A stretch of DNA of 56,141 nt from the NCBI RefSeq assembly GCF_000255705.1, contig NZ_JH636439.1, forward strand, positions 477,627-533,767. Reading direction: 5' to 3'. How positions within the stretch are numbered: position 1 is the first letter of the stretch; each line of letters starts with the position of its first letter. Of this stretch, positions 34,645-42,565 are shown piece by piece. Source of the DNA: Zavarzinella formosa DSM 19928 (lineage in GTDB: Bacteria > Planctomycetota > Planctomycetia > Gemmatales > Gemmataceae). The notes under the pieces are model-generated. The model was not told where the DNA came from, did no database searches, and worked only from the letters and a program-made list of their open reading frames with translations. The translations under genes and the position numbers were made by a program.

Positions 34645-35577
34645 TTAATTGAGGGTGCTCGCTTCGCCGCCATCCCGGCTGGCCGCCGCCTTGAGAACAT
34701 TAATGTCGATTGTTTGGCGGAGGAACCGGACACTGCCATCCCCAAGGCCAACGTTGGCCCCGCCGGTGTGGTTGCTACCGAAACTGATGTCGTTGAAGTT
34801 GCTGCTCCCGTTGTAGTTCGTCGAGTTGATCGGGTTCGTCACGTTCTTGCTCGCCCCGCACGGTCCGTTGCAACCACGGGACCAACTCCGGTAGCTGTTC
34901 GTGCCGTTTGTCTCGTTGTTTGACTTCTCACCCGCCAGAATTGTGTTGGACAGGCCGTCTGACGCATCAGTCAACTTGATGACCGCGGTCTGATGGAAGT
35001 ATCCCTGGCTTCCCATCGCGTTGTTGGTGCCGCCGTTCACTGATGTGTACGTGTAAGTCGTGCTTCCAAGGACGGCGGTTCCCGTCGGACCCATGTTCCC
35101 GTAATAGTGAGGCGCGAAGTGCTGGGTGCCGGCCGGGTAAGCCTCGTTCGCGTTCGGACTCTTGAGATTGGATCCGGCGGGGCAAGTGTACACGTTCAGT
35201 TGCACAGATCCGATGGCCGCGTTTGGCGGCGTGGTCGAGGTGTTGTCAAAATCCAAGGTCAGATTGTACGCCTTGAACAGATTGTCTTGCTCCATGAACG
35301 GCAGAATATACACAAGCCAGCTTGTGTTCGCAGACGTTGGAGTGGTGGTGGAAATCCCGTTCGGGGGCATCCGGTTGTTGACGTCAAAGTAGTTGTGGAC
35401 ACCGAGGCCGATTTGCTTGAGATTGTTGGAACACTTCATCCGGTTGGCCGCGTCACGGATCTTCTGCACGGCGGGCAGAAGAAGACCAATGAGAATGGCA
35501 ATGATCGCGATGACGACAAGAAGTTCAATCAGGGTGAACGCTGATCGATGCCGAGCCGGGAGAGGGCGGACGGACAT
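34645..35577 (-). CDS. DUF1559 protein with prepilin-type N-terminus
   Basis: 310 residues. The N-terminal type IV prepilin signal reads SAFTLIELLVVIAIIAILIGLLLP, to be cut and methylated before the Phe by a prepilin peptidase. KIRDAANRMKCSNNLKQIGLGVHNY follows, the fixed opening of DUF1559. The C-terminal motif GGANVGLGDGSVRFL, with the His just ahead, is the H-x9-DG signature. These pseudopilin-like proteins occur in dozens of copies in planctomycetes and may build surface fibres or pseudopili; the function is not established. AGGAG lies 7 nt before the ATG, and a good promoter stands upstream. Confidence 0.95.
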   Translation of the reverse strand: MSVRPLPARHRSAFTLIELLVVIAIIAILIGLLLPAVQKIRDAANRMKCSNNLKQIGLGVHNYFDVNNRMPPNGISTTTPTSANTSWLVYILPFMEQDNLFKAYNLTLDFDNTSTTPPNAAIGSVQLNVYTCPAGSNLKSPNANEAYPAGTQHFAPHYYGNMGPTGTAVLGSTTYTYTSVNGGTNNAMGSQGYFHQTAVIKLTDASDGLSNTILAGEKSNNETNGTNSYRSWSRGCNGPCGASKNVTNPINSTNYNGSSNFNDISFGSNHTGGANVGLGDGSVRFLRQTIDINVLKAAASRDGGEASTLN

Positions 35578-35959
35578 TCGAGACTCCTAATGAGTTTGAA
35601 AAGACCGGGACGAATTAAGAAGACTGGCCGCATAAAAATGCGTTGTGTGACTATATCCTCGATGCCTAAATTGTTCAAGAGTTTAGATGAAGGTATTTTA
35701 CTCATACTTTGGGGCCAAAAGCGATCCATCCATGACGTCGGGCTGTCGAACGTCATGAACGTTGAGAACATCGCAAGTTGTTGCCGTAGATAGGTTTTCA
35801 ATTCGCTGATTTGAATGGAAAATTGTCGAACAATAGTGAAAGCAAAAAGATTAAAACATTAAAGCATTAATATTAAAACATCAATATATCTTATAGACTA
35901 TCTGGAGAGCCCACATTCCTCGGCGTTTTCGGGCATGCAATGCCCCGCAAACTGGCTTC
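35578..35959. other. AT-rich intergenic region
   Basis: This 382-bp gap is clearly richer in A and T than its surroundings, especially 35820-35910, where runs such as TTAAAACATTAAAGCATTAATATT occur in part. It holds the promoter for the DUF1559 gene and a short perfect hairpin (GGGCAT-GCA-ATGCCC, 35931-35945) just after the stop of the SGNH gene. No ORF in it looks like protein. Confidence 0.6.
35650..35678 (-). promoter_or_regulatory. Sigma-70-type promoter for the DUF1559 gene
   Basis: On the minus strand TTGAAC (35678-35673) and TATAGT (35655-35650) are exactly 17 bases apart. The expected start of transcription, near 35643, gives a leader of about 65 nt with an AGGAG ribosome-binding site. 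Confidence 0.65.
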
Positions 35960-37003
35960 TTAATTGGCTTGCGGAGCCGCTTTCTTTTCGCCTCGTAACT
36001 CAAGAACGGCTTCGGCGAAGGCCCGGCCCATGCGCAGCATTGTTTTGGCGCTGCCGTAATAGTGATACGCGTAATCGCTGCCGACTTTGTTCCATTCGTC
36101 GATGTTCTCCCGCCAGCCTTTCTTGAATACAGCTTCCGCGTCCGTGTCCCAGAAGAGGTCTGTTTTCACCAAGGCCACGTTGCCTTTGAACTCGGGAACT
36201 TCCATCACCGCCGCCTGGGCATCCTTGAATTTTTTGACGCCGGCGTTGGGATGGTCGCCGTCCACACCCATTTGCCCGATGACAAACGGCAACTTCGGCG
36301 ACTTCAAATCTTTTCGCACATCGCGGATGAAATGCGTGAGATTGGCCGTGTGGGCCGCCGTGTAGTCGGCGTTAATCATGTCGTTCCATCCTTGAAGCCA
36401 GATGAACCCGGCGAGTTCATAACCCTGTCCGGCATAATCGGGGAAGTGCTTCTTCAAATCAGAAAGTGTGTTGTTGATCTCGGAGAGCATCTCGCGGTAA
36501 GAGGCCCCAAAAGGTTTCTTCACATCCTCGACGGTGGTTTCCGGCTTCTTTTTTCGCTGATCGGCCAACATCGCATCAACGATCTTCTCGGCCGGTTCCC
36601 CGGCGCCGGGAGAGCGAAAATCACGGTACAAACTGCGACCGCCCCACGCGGTCTTGATGAGCAACACCTGTTCGCCATAGTGATCGCCGACCACGGCGCC
36701 GAACTCCAGTTCCGGGCCAATGCACTTGGGCGAGCCGTAACCCACGGTCAGCTTCCCCTTGCGGTCGAGGAACTTGATCCACACATCATCCCGCTCGATC
36801 CATTTGTCCCCCGCCCGCCAATGTTTGAACAGATCGCGGGTGGCCGGTTGCGTCGCCTGGAAGTCAACCAGAGACATCTTGGCCTTGCCTTCCATGTTCG
36901 ACTGACCGGCAAGGATAAACACCTTGACGGGTTTCGGCTTGTCATCGGCCTGAAGAGCGCCGGGCAGAGACAGCAGCACCGCGCAGAGGAGAGATTTGTT
37001 CAT
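35960..37003 (-). CDS. Exported SGNH esterase (sialate O-acetylesterase-like)
   Basis: 347 residues with a signal peptide ending about residue 19 (LQA). Block I is FILAGQSNMEGK with nucleophile Ser35, and block III is WLQGWNDM. The C-terminal YAYHYYGSA may carry the catalytic His. The IKTAWGGRSLYRDFRSP segment is typical of the SASA/DUF303 acetylesterase group common in planctomycetes. It likely removes acetyl groups from exported sugars. The ATG at 37003 is chosen because it starts a clean signal peptide; 20 more upstream residues are possible. The substrate is unknown and no glycoside hydrolase is adjacent. Confidence 0.9.
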   Translation of the reverse strand: MNKSLLCAVLLSLPGALQADDKPKPVKVFILAGQSNMEGKAKMSLVDFQATQPATRDLFKHWRAGDKWIERDDVWIKFLDRKGKLTVGYGSPKCIGPELEFGAVVGDHYGEQVLLIKTAWGGRSLYRDFRSPGAGEPAEKIVDAMLADQRKKKPETTVEDVKKPFGASYREMLSEINNTLSDLKKHFPDYAGQGYELAGFIWLQGWNDMINADYTAAHTANLTHFIRDVRKDLKSPKLPFVIGQMGVDGDHPNAGVKKFKDAQAAVMEVPEFKGNVALVKTDLFWDTDAEAVFKKGWRENIDEWNKVGSDYAYHYYGSAKTMLRMGRAFAEAVLELRGEKKAAPQAN

Positions 37004-37059
37004 GCGAATGACCGTCATTAATTGGAGTGATGGGAATAGCGTATGAAGCCCGCTGACGA

Positions 37060-37629
37060 TCACTGTGGCGAGGCTGAAATTTCAGAAGTGGAATCGAATG
37101 ACCGTCGCATCGGGATGAACCGGATGGTCTCTCCATTGCCGACCGAATACTCCACGATCTCGCTCCCGTGGTAACCCAATTTGCTGTAAAACCGTTGGCC
37201 TGTCAGCGTTGCCATCAACTCGGCGGCCTTGAATCCGTTGGCCATCGCCTCGGATTCACAACGATTTAACATGGCCCGCGCCAACCCGTGTCTCGCCCAA
37301 TCAGGATGCACAAAAAATGCCCGGATGCGAGCGGCGTCACAAGCCGGATCAAGGAACTCCGATTGCCGCCCCGGCCGGGCATCCCCGCCAAACATGGTTT
37401 TCCGTCGTCCCCATCCGCCGCTAGCGATCAGATCACCGTTCGCCTCGGCGACAAAATAGGTGCCGTCCCGAATCAATTCGCTGTCACATCCCCATGCCGT
37501 GCCAAGGGCCGCTTCGATTTGGGCGGCCGTGTAGTCCGACAGGCACAAGCCTCTCGCCGACAACCCGATCAATGCCGTGATGGCGGGCACATCGGCCAGA
37601 GTGGCCAAACGTAACGGGTGGGCTTCCAT
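37060..37629 (-). CDS. GNAT-family N-acetyltransferase
   Basis: 189 residues, cytoplasmic. The opening LRLATLADVPAITALI is the usual first strand and helix of GNAT enzymes. The acetyl-CoA-binding motif A is FFVHPDWARHGLARAML, with Arg-x-x-Gly-x-Ala in the pyrophosphate loop, and the closing FYSKLGYHGSEIVEY is the typical motif B end. The acceptor is unknown. The ATG at 37629 starts 4 bp after the stop of the ATP-grasp gene, so the two are probably one transcription unit. Confidence 0.9.
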   Translation of the reverse strand: MEAHPLRLATLADVPAITALIGLSARGLCLSDYTAAQIEAALGTAWGCDSELIRDGTYFVAEANGDLIASGGWGRRKTMFGGDARPGRQSEFLDPACDAARIRAFFVHPDWARHGLARAMLNRCESEAMANGFKAAELMATLTGQRFYSKLGYHGSEIVEYSVGNGETIRFIPMRRSFDSTSEISASPQ

Positions 37630-37633
37630 CGAA

Positions 37634-38365
37634 TCACTCTCTGACCGCTGCGAACTGTAGCGTTTCCAATACTTGTTCGGGATCACATCCGTAAATCCCG
37701 GAGGCCCAGGCAGCGTTCTGTTCGACAACCGCCCAGCCACGCCCGGCGATCACGCCGACATCAATCACCGTTGCCTTGGGAAGATCCACTCGCGGGTCTT
37801 CAATCACCTGACGGGCGAATGCAAGGGCGTCGGCTGTCTCGCTTGCCTCGGCAGCGAAGTCTTGTTCTCGCTGAAGAATCCCGTTCCGAAGATAAACCGA
37901 GATCGTCCGGACAACACGGTCCAACACGAAGCAACGAAACTCTTTTTCCCACCTGACCACCTCAGCGATCAAGACCGGAGCAAGATCATCAACCCCGGCG
38001 GGTAGTTGATCGCTTACAAAAACACCCGCCTTGAAACTTTTGTCATTGGGCGGTTTCACGAACGCCGGTTCGGTGAGTTGACGGGCGGCGCCAAAAGTGG
38101 TCAATGTGATATGCCGTCGGCGATATTCTTTGGGCAGCCGAGGCAACCAGTCAATGGCTGGTTCGAGCAGTCGCAGCCCGAACTGTTCGGCAAGGGTTGG
38201 GCCGAACAATCCTTCGAGATAGAGGACAGGATCGGGAGCCAATCGCTCGTCATCAGAAACCCGCCACGAAGTCAGTCGGCGAATGCCCCAGCCCATGCGT
38301 CCGGCGGCCCGCCATAATGCCTGGGCATCGTCCGTGAATCGTGGTGTCAGGATCAGGGTGGGCAT
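37634..38365 (-). CDS. ATP-grasp domain protein
   Basis: 243 residues. The fold is suggested by AFVKPPNDKSFKAGVF (Lys-containing nucleotide-binding strand), LIAEVVRWEKEFRCFVLD (hinge with Glu and the R-x-F-V strand) and TVIDVGVIAGRGWAVVEQNAAW, whose final Glu-x-Asn is the Mg-binding pair. These proteins often ligate a carboxylate to an amine, and small stand-alone members of this type occur beside GNAT genes. No signal peptide. The ATG at 38365 is taken; one at 38398 would add 11 residues. The target molecule is unknown. Confidence 0.78.
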   Translation of the reverse strand: MPTLILTPRFTDDAQALWRAAGRMGWGIRRLTSWRVSDDERLAPDPVLYLEGLFGPTLAEQFGLRLLEPAIDWLPRLPKEYRRRHITLTTFGAARQLTEPAFVKPPNDKSFKAGVFVSDQLPAGVDDLAPVLIAEVVRWEKEFRCFVLDRVVRTISVYLRNGILQREQDFAAEASETADALAFARQVIEDPRVDLPKATVIDVGVIAGRGWAVVEQNAAWASGIYGCDPEQVLETLQFAAVRE

Positions 38366-38455
38366 TATTTTGTAGAGTTCGCATTGGTCGATGCCCATAA
38401 ACGACACCGGCCAATCAGCGAAGGTTCGACGGCGGTTGACACCGCATCTGATCAA

Positions 38456-38872
38456 TCACCCTTCCAGCTCAAAGTCCAAGGTGTTTGACCCGTTTTTTAC
38501 TTCGCGTTGCAGGGTCGATTGCTTGTTGTACTTGGCCGGGACGGCTTCCACGGTTTCATCAATCATCGTGTTGGGCGGGGCCGGTGAACCGGCGACCACC
38601 TTTCGGCCGGTTTTCTTGGGATACCAGATCGCAATCCGGTATTTCCCGGCGGCGGGGAGGCTTGCCCCGTCCAGATGGAATGCGCCATCCAAGATGGGGG
38701 CGCCCGCGATGACCGGGCCGCCGTTGGGCGGGAGCAGTTCGATCCGGCCTTCCGGGATCGCCGCGCCGCCCAAGGTGACCTTGCCGGAAATGCGGGCGCC
38801 GTCGGCTCCGCATCCGGTTATCAGAAACAACGACAACAAAACCAGCATGCGGGAGAGACCCAGCGGTGTCAT
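38456..38872 (-). CDS. Small lipoprotein paired with the second DUF1559 gene
   Basis: 138 residues with lipobox LITGC (Cys21). ARISGKVTLGGAAIPEGRIELLPPNGG follows, the same beta-sandwich opening as the lipoprotein at 34069-34569. The body is Pro/Gly-rich with few charged clusters, and it ends GSNTLDFELEG, a typical last strand of the family. Its ATG is one base after the DUF1559 stop, so unlike the first pair this one is clearly co-translated. Likely periplasmic and membrane-anchored; function unknown. Confidence 0.87.
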   Translation of the reverse strand: MTPLGLSRMLVLLSLFLITGCGADGARISGKVTLGGAAIPEGRIELLPPNGGPVIAGAPILDGAFHLDGASLPAAGKYRIAIWYPKKTGRKVVAGSPAPPNTMIDETVEAVPAKYNKQSTLQREVKNGSNTLDFELEG

Positions 38873-38873
38873 G

Positions 38874-39854
38874 TCATCCCCCCGTGGAAGAGTTGTTCAA
38901 CACCTGTCCGTCGGCGATCCAGCCGAGGTATTGCCACTGGTTGGGATCGACACGGTTGGTGACAAAGCGAACACTCCCATCCATCAATTGCACGTTGACC
39001 CCGCCGGTGTGCCGACTGCGGCTTCCGGCGTAGTTGGTCTCCCCGAACCGACTGCCGTTGCTGGCCGTGCAGGGCAGATTGGCCGCCGGTTGGTTGTTGT
39101 TCCCCTGACAGAATCCGGGGTAATCAATCAGAAGATCAGGGGCCGAGGAATTCGGCGTCAATGTCACATACAGAAACTGCGCGGAGGCTCGATTGGTGTA
39201 AAACATGCCGCGAACATCGAGTGAATCCACTCCAGTCAGGTATTCCGCCAAGCCCATCGTGTTGCTTAATCCGTCGGTGATATCACTCATGGACGTGGCT
39301 CGGGAGAGGCCCATGCAGAAGACAGCCTTCTGGTTGGACGGATAACTATTGTCCCATTGATTGGCGTCGCTGGTTCCTGAAAAGATGCCAAGGTAATTCG
39401 ACTTGGTCACCCGCACGCCGGTGCCGAAGTCGGCGATTCCGTTCCCCCGCCCGTCACTCGGGCAAAGGAAGGCGTTGATCTTCATGTCAATCACCGATGT
39501 CGGCCATGTGCCGAGATTGCCGGCGATCCAAGGCTTGGCGGGAGTCCATGTGCCGGCGCCGATCAACTTGAAATAGTTGTCCTGCTCGATGTAGGGGAGC
39601 AAATAGTGCAGCAAATAAGGCCATTCCGGGTCGGAGAAATTGACGGTCACCATCGAACCAGGGGGAAACCGGCCGTTTGTGTCGTGATGGTTGTGTAACG
39701 CGAGGCCGAGTTGCTTGAGGTTGTTGGAACACTTCATCCGATTCGCCGCTTCGCGAATCTTTTGGACGGCGGGCAGCAACAGCCCGATGAGAATGGCGAT
39801 GATTGCAATCACCACCAACAATTCAATGAGGGTAAACCCCCGACGGTTACGCAT
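38874..39854 (-). CDS. DUF1559 protein with prepilin-type N-terminus (second copy)
   Basis: 326 residues. The N-terminus reads RGFTLIELLVVIAIIAILI, followed by KIREAANRMKCSNNLKQLGLALHNH, and the C-terminal H-x9-DG motif is HTGGVNVQLMDGSVRF. The central part differs widely from the copy at 34645-35577, as usual between DUF1559 paralogs. GGAG stands 8 nt before the ATG. The gene is followed with a 1-nt gap by its lipoprotein partner. A prepilin peptidase and secretion ATPase are needed to process and export it, but neither is in the window. Confidence 0.95.
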   Translation of the reverse strand: MRNRRGFTLIELLVVIAIIAILIGLLLPAVQKIREAANRMKCSNNLKQLGLALHNHHDTNGRFPPGSMVTVNFSDPEWPYLLHYLLPYIEQDNYFKLIGAGTWTPAKPWIAGNLGTWPTSVIDMKINAFLCPSDGRGNGIADFGTGVRVTKSNYLGIFSGTSDANQWDNSYPSNQKAVFCMGLSRATSMSDITDGLSNTMGLAEYLTGVDSLDVRGMFYTNRASAQFLYVTLTPNSSAPDLLIDYPGFCQGNNNQPAANLPCTASNGSRFGETNYAGSRSRHTGGVNVQLMDGSVRFVTNRVDPNQWQYLGWIADGQVLNNSSTGG

Positions 39855-39929
39855 GGGAGAGGCTCCGTGAACAAGAACATTGGGGAGAGATTAAACAACG
39901 GTTCTCGGAAGCAGGCAGTAGGAAGGTGA

Positions 39930-39959
39930 ATACTACCACGAAGAGACGGGCCGACGCAA
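39930..39959 (-). promoter_or_regulatory. Candidate promoter for the second DUF1559 gene
   Basis: On the minus strand TTGCGT (39959-39954) and TAGTAT (39935-39930) are 18 bases apart and about 75 bases ahead of the ATG at 39854. Weaker than the promoter of the first copy. Confidence 0.4.
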
Positions 39960-40012
39960 TGTTTGAATGTAACGATGGTCTGGCCAATTTTTCTGGCTCG
40001 GTCGACGACTGA

Positions 40013-40205
40013 TTTTCGCCCCAAAGGAGCGCCCGAAAATAGCCAGGGGCGTAAGTCCCTGGAACTCTGCCTGTTGAGAGTTTTCTGCCCCAACGGGGCA
40101 GCACATGTTAGTTGTGCCACCCCGTTGGGGTGGATTCCTTTTTTGCCGTCGTTGTCCAGGGGCTTCCGCCCCTGGCTATTTTCGGGCGCCCCTTTGGGGC
40201 GAAAA
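40013..40205. repeat. Composite palindromic intergenic element, 193 bp
   Basis: The outer arms 40013-40063 and 40155-40205 are reverse complements over 51 bases with three mismatches, and each arm contains its own CCAGGG/CCCTGG hairpin. Between them sit two more hairpins with 7-bp perfect stems at 40085-40101 (CTGCCCC / GGGGCAG) and 40117-40133 (CCACCCC / GGGGTGG). From memory, elements with the AGCCAGGGGC...GCCCCTGG core recur in Gemmata-like genomes; this was not checked. It ends 16 bp from the stop of the ABC permease gene and may serve as its transcript end. Confidence 0.9.
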
Positions 40206-40220
40206 CAAAACGCGATTTTG

Positions 40221-41798
40221 CTAATTGGACTTTTTGGATAACACCAACCGCCCGATGGTGATGAGTCCGGAAATAGCGATCAGTTGAACCAAGGCGAGGG
40301 CCGCGACGGTGCTGGTGACGCCGTAGTGCATCTGGTTCATGAGTTCCTGCACGAAGGTTTGCCGGCCGGGAACCTGCACCATCTTCCCGGCACTCACTTC
40401 TCCGACGGCGAACGCCGTCACCATCAAGCCGCCCGCCCACGCTCCCGGTCGAATAAATGGCCATGTGATGTGTCGGAATTGGCCCCAAGGTGTTGCTCCC
40501 TCTTGGCGGGCCGTTTCGACGAGGGCCGTCGGAACTTGCCCGAGCAACGGCCACAAGACGAGGGCCGCATACGGGAGGAAGCGTAACACATGGGCCGCCA
40601 TGACTGGCGCGGGAGTGGAGCCGTCGTAGAGCAGATATCGAAACGGCCGGGCATCCGTGATTTGCCCGAGAAGAACATCTTCCGCATCCATGCCGATGAA
40701 GATGGCTTTCAGCAAGCCGAAACCCAGCACCGGCCCCGGTGTGATGGCCAACGCTCCGAGCAACCCGGTTGCCAGTCGCCGTTGCCAACGAGAGTCTTTC
40801 ACCAACTCGTGAAGCAAAATCGCCAATCCCACGGTGATGAGGCCGACCCCGGCGCTCTCCGCGATGCTTTCCCCGAGGACGGCCGCGTTCAAGCGGACGC
40901 CCCGAGAGAGTTCACGGGCGAAGGTGGCGAAATTCCCCGTCGTGTCCCCCCGATGTCCGGCGGCCTGACGGATCAGATTCCATAGCGGCACACCGGCCCA
41001 GCCGATGGCAAAGGCAGCCAGAAGCACAAACAGCGGCCAGCGCCGACGATTGACGCTTTCGGCCACCGACGGACGAAAAACCAAGACTTGCTTTGAGGAT
41101 TGAAACTTCCGGATGAGGCAGGCAAATATTCCGAGCATCAAGAAGTTGAACGGCAGACTGACGGCCACCGCCCGGCCGAGGCCGTCGCCGCTTCCGGCCA
41201 CGAATTGCGTGTAGACTTCTTCCGCGAAGGTCCGCACCAGTGCCATGTCCGTGACGGTGATTTCCCCGGTGGCTTGCAGGACGATCCAGCCGATGGCCGC
41301 CAAGACATGCGAGCGGATGGCGGGGAACGTCACCCGTCGGAACACACCCAATGGAGGCAAGATCGTCCGGGCGTCTTCCTCCAACTCTCTCGGAACTTGG
41401 TTCAATCCCAGCCCGATGATCCAGACCACCCCCGGCAGGGCCGCGAGGGCGTGAACGAGGGCGGCGAACATGATGCCCCGACCCCACGGAAAGTCATAAC
41501 CGAGTGTCGGCTGCCACGCGCAGGCGAACACCGGCAGCGGCACAAACACGCCGAGCAGCAAGAGGCGCCGGACAAATCCCGAAAGGGGCAGGGCGAGACG
41601 AAAGAGAATCACCGCGAGCGCCAGCCCCGGCGGCAGGGCAATAATAAGCGTTACACCAACAAAAAGCAGCGTTTGACCGAGAAGGTCTGAAATGCGAACG
41701 GCCTCGCTCCTGACAGGGAACGAGGCCAGTTCGAGCAATGGCAACAACAACGGAACCGCGAGCAGGGTGAGGATCAGCAACCGGCCCGCGAAACGCAT
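40221..41798 (-). CDS. Fused two-domain ABC permease, iron(III)/thiamine (FbpB/ThiP) type
   Basis: 525 residues with about twelve membrane helices in two homologous halves. Each half has an EAA loop: ELEEDARTILPPLGVFRRVTFP near residues 150-171 and TALVETARQEGATPWGQFRHITWP near 425-448. This fused layout is that of FbpB/ThiP-type permeases that work with a periplasmic ferric-iron or similar binding protein. No binding protein or ATPase gene is in the window, so its partners are encoded elsewhere or beyond known neighbours. The ATG at 41798 is preferred over 41831 because the latter would overlap the upstream gene. Confidence 0.87.
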   Translation of the reverse strand: MRFAGRLLILTLLAVPLLLPLLELASFPVRSEAVRISDLLGQTLLFVGVTLIIALPPGLALAVILFRLALPLSGFVRRLLLLGVFVPLPVFACAWQPTLGYDFPWGRGIMFAALVHALAALPGVVWIIGLGLNQVPRELEEDARTILPPLGVFRRVTFPAIRSHVLAAIGWIVLQATGEITVTDMALVRTFAEEVYTQFVAGSGDGLGRAVAVSLPFNFLMLGIFACLIRKFQSSKQVLVFRPSVAESVNRRRWPLFVLLAAFAIGWAGVPLWNLIRQAAGHRGDTTGNFATFARELSRGVRLNAAVLGESIAESAGVGLITVGLAILLHELVKDSRWQRRLATGLLGALAITPGPVLGFGLLKAIFIGMDAEDVLLGQITDARPFRYLLYDGSTPAPVMAAHVLRFLPYAALVLWPLLGQVPTALVETARQEGATPWGQFRHITWPFIRPGAWAGGLMVTAFAVGEVSAGKMVQVPGRQTFVQELMNQMHYGVTSTVAALALVQLIAISGLITIGRLVLSKKSN

Positions 41799-41811
41799 GG
41801 GAGCATCATTT

Positions 41812-42564
41812 TCAAGGAATGACGGCGACAAGCCCGACCACCAACGCCGCTTCTACCAGCGACCCGGTGACGGTGAATTCGGGCGGGTACAACAAGTACG
41901 GCACCGGATCACCCGGCCAGCACAGCCCGGCGTTCGTGTCGAAGCGTCGGCAATTGTACGAGGTGAAGTGCTTCGGGAACCAGAGCGTGTCGCTGTAAAA
42001 CCACGCGATGGAAACGAGCGGCTGCACAACCGGGCCAAGATCCCATCCGTAACGCTCGGCGTTCTTTTCCTCGAAGTACAACCGGCGATAAACCACATAT
42101 CGCGGCTCTTCGTAAATCGCGGAGGGAGCCAACGTCCGGGTGTGCATTCGGTCGTCGGTCGTCAGGACCGGCTTCTCCGGGAATTGAATGCGATCCCGCC
42201 CGGCGTCTTTTTCAAGTTGACTGAAACGTTGTTCGAGTTCTTTCTCAGTTTCACGGGCGCCGAAGACCTTCTCGCGTCCCGGCGGTTCAAGACGCACATA
42301 AGCGTCAAAGAGGTCTTGATTGCCTCGCGGGGGAACACCGAGAATCGGCGGCCGGGGCGGGTCGCCGCCGGGAACGGTGTCCTTGGGGGCGTCTTTGGGC
42401 GTGTCCTGTCCCTGAGCCTGAACGACTTGCCTTGTCGGGGCGGTTCCCCTCGGGGCAACACCAGGGGCGCCGCGCGGCACATAGGTGGACCGCACCTGTC
42501 CCGGCATCTCCGGCTCGGCGGCGACGGCGAGGCCGCCGAACGCCAGCAAGCCGGCGGCCAGCAT
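41812..42564 (-). CDS. Exported protein of unknown function
   Basis: 250 residues. The signal peptide (LAAGLLAFGGLAVAAEP) begins at the ATG at 42564, one base after the guaB stop. A Pro/Gly/Thr-rich stretch follows to about residue 75, then a charged helical segment, and then a C-terminal part rich in aromatic residues (EEPRYVVYRRLYFEEKNAERYGW; YSDTLWFPKHFTSYNCRRFDTNAGLCWPGD) with two Cys that could pair. The C-terminal hydrophobic stretch (LVEAALVVGLVAVIP) may be a membrane anchor. A family match is not known to me; similar proteins seem to be planctomycete-specific. Confidence 0.7.
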   Translation of the reverse strand: MLAAGLLAFGGLAVAAEPEMPGQVRSTYVPRGAPGVAPRGTAPTRQVVQAQGQDTPKDAPKDTVPGGDPPRPPILGVPPRGNQDLFDAYVRLEPPGREKVFGARETEKELEQRFSQLEKDAGRDRIQFPEKPVLTTDDRMHTRTLAPSAIYEEPRYVVYRRLYFEEKNAERYGWDLGPVVQPLVSIAWFYSDTLWFPKHFTSYNCRRFDTNAGLCWPGDPVPYLLYPPEFTVTGSLVEAALVVGLVAVIP

Positions 42565-42565
42565 G

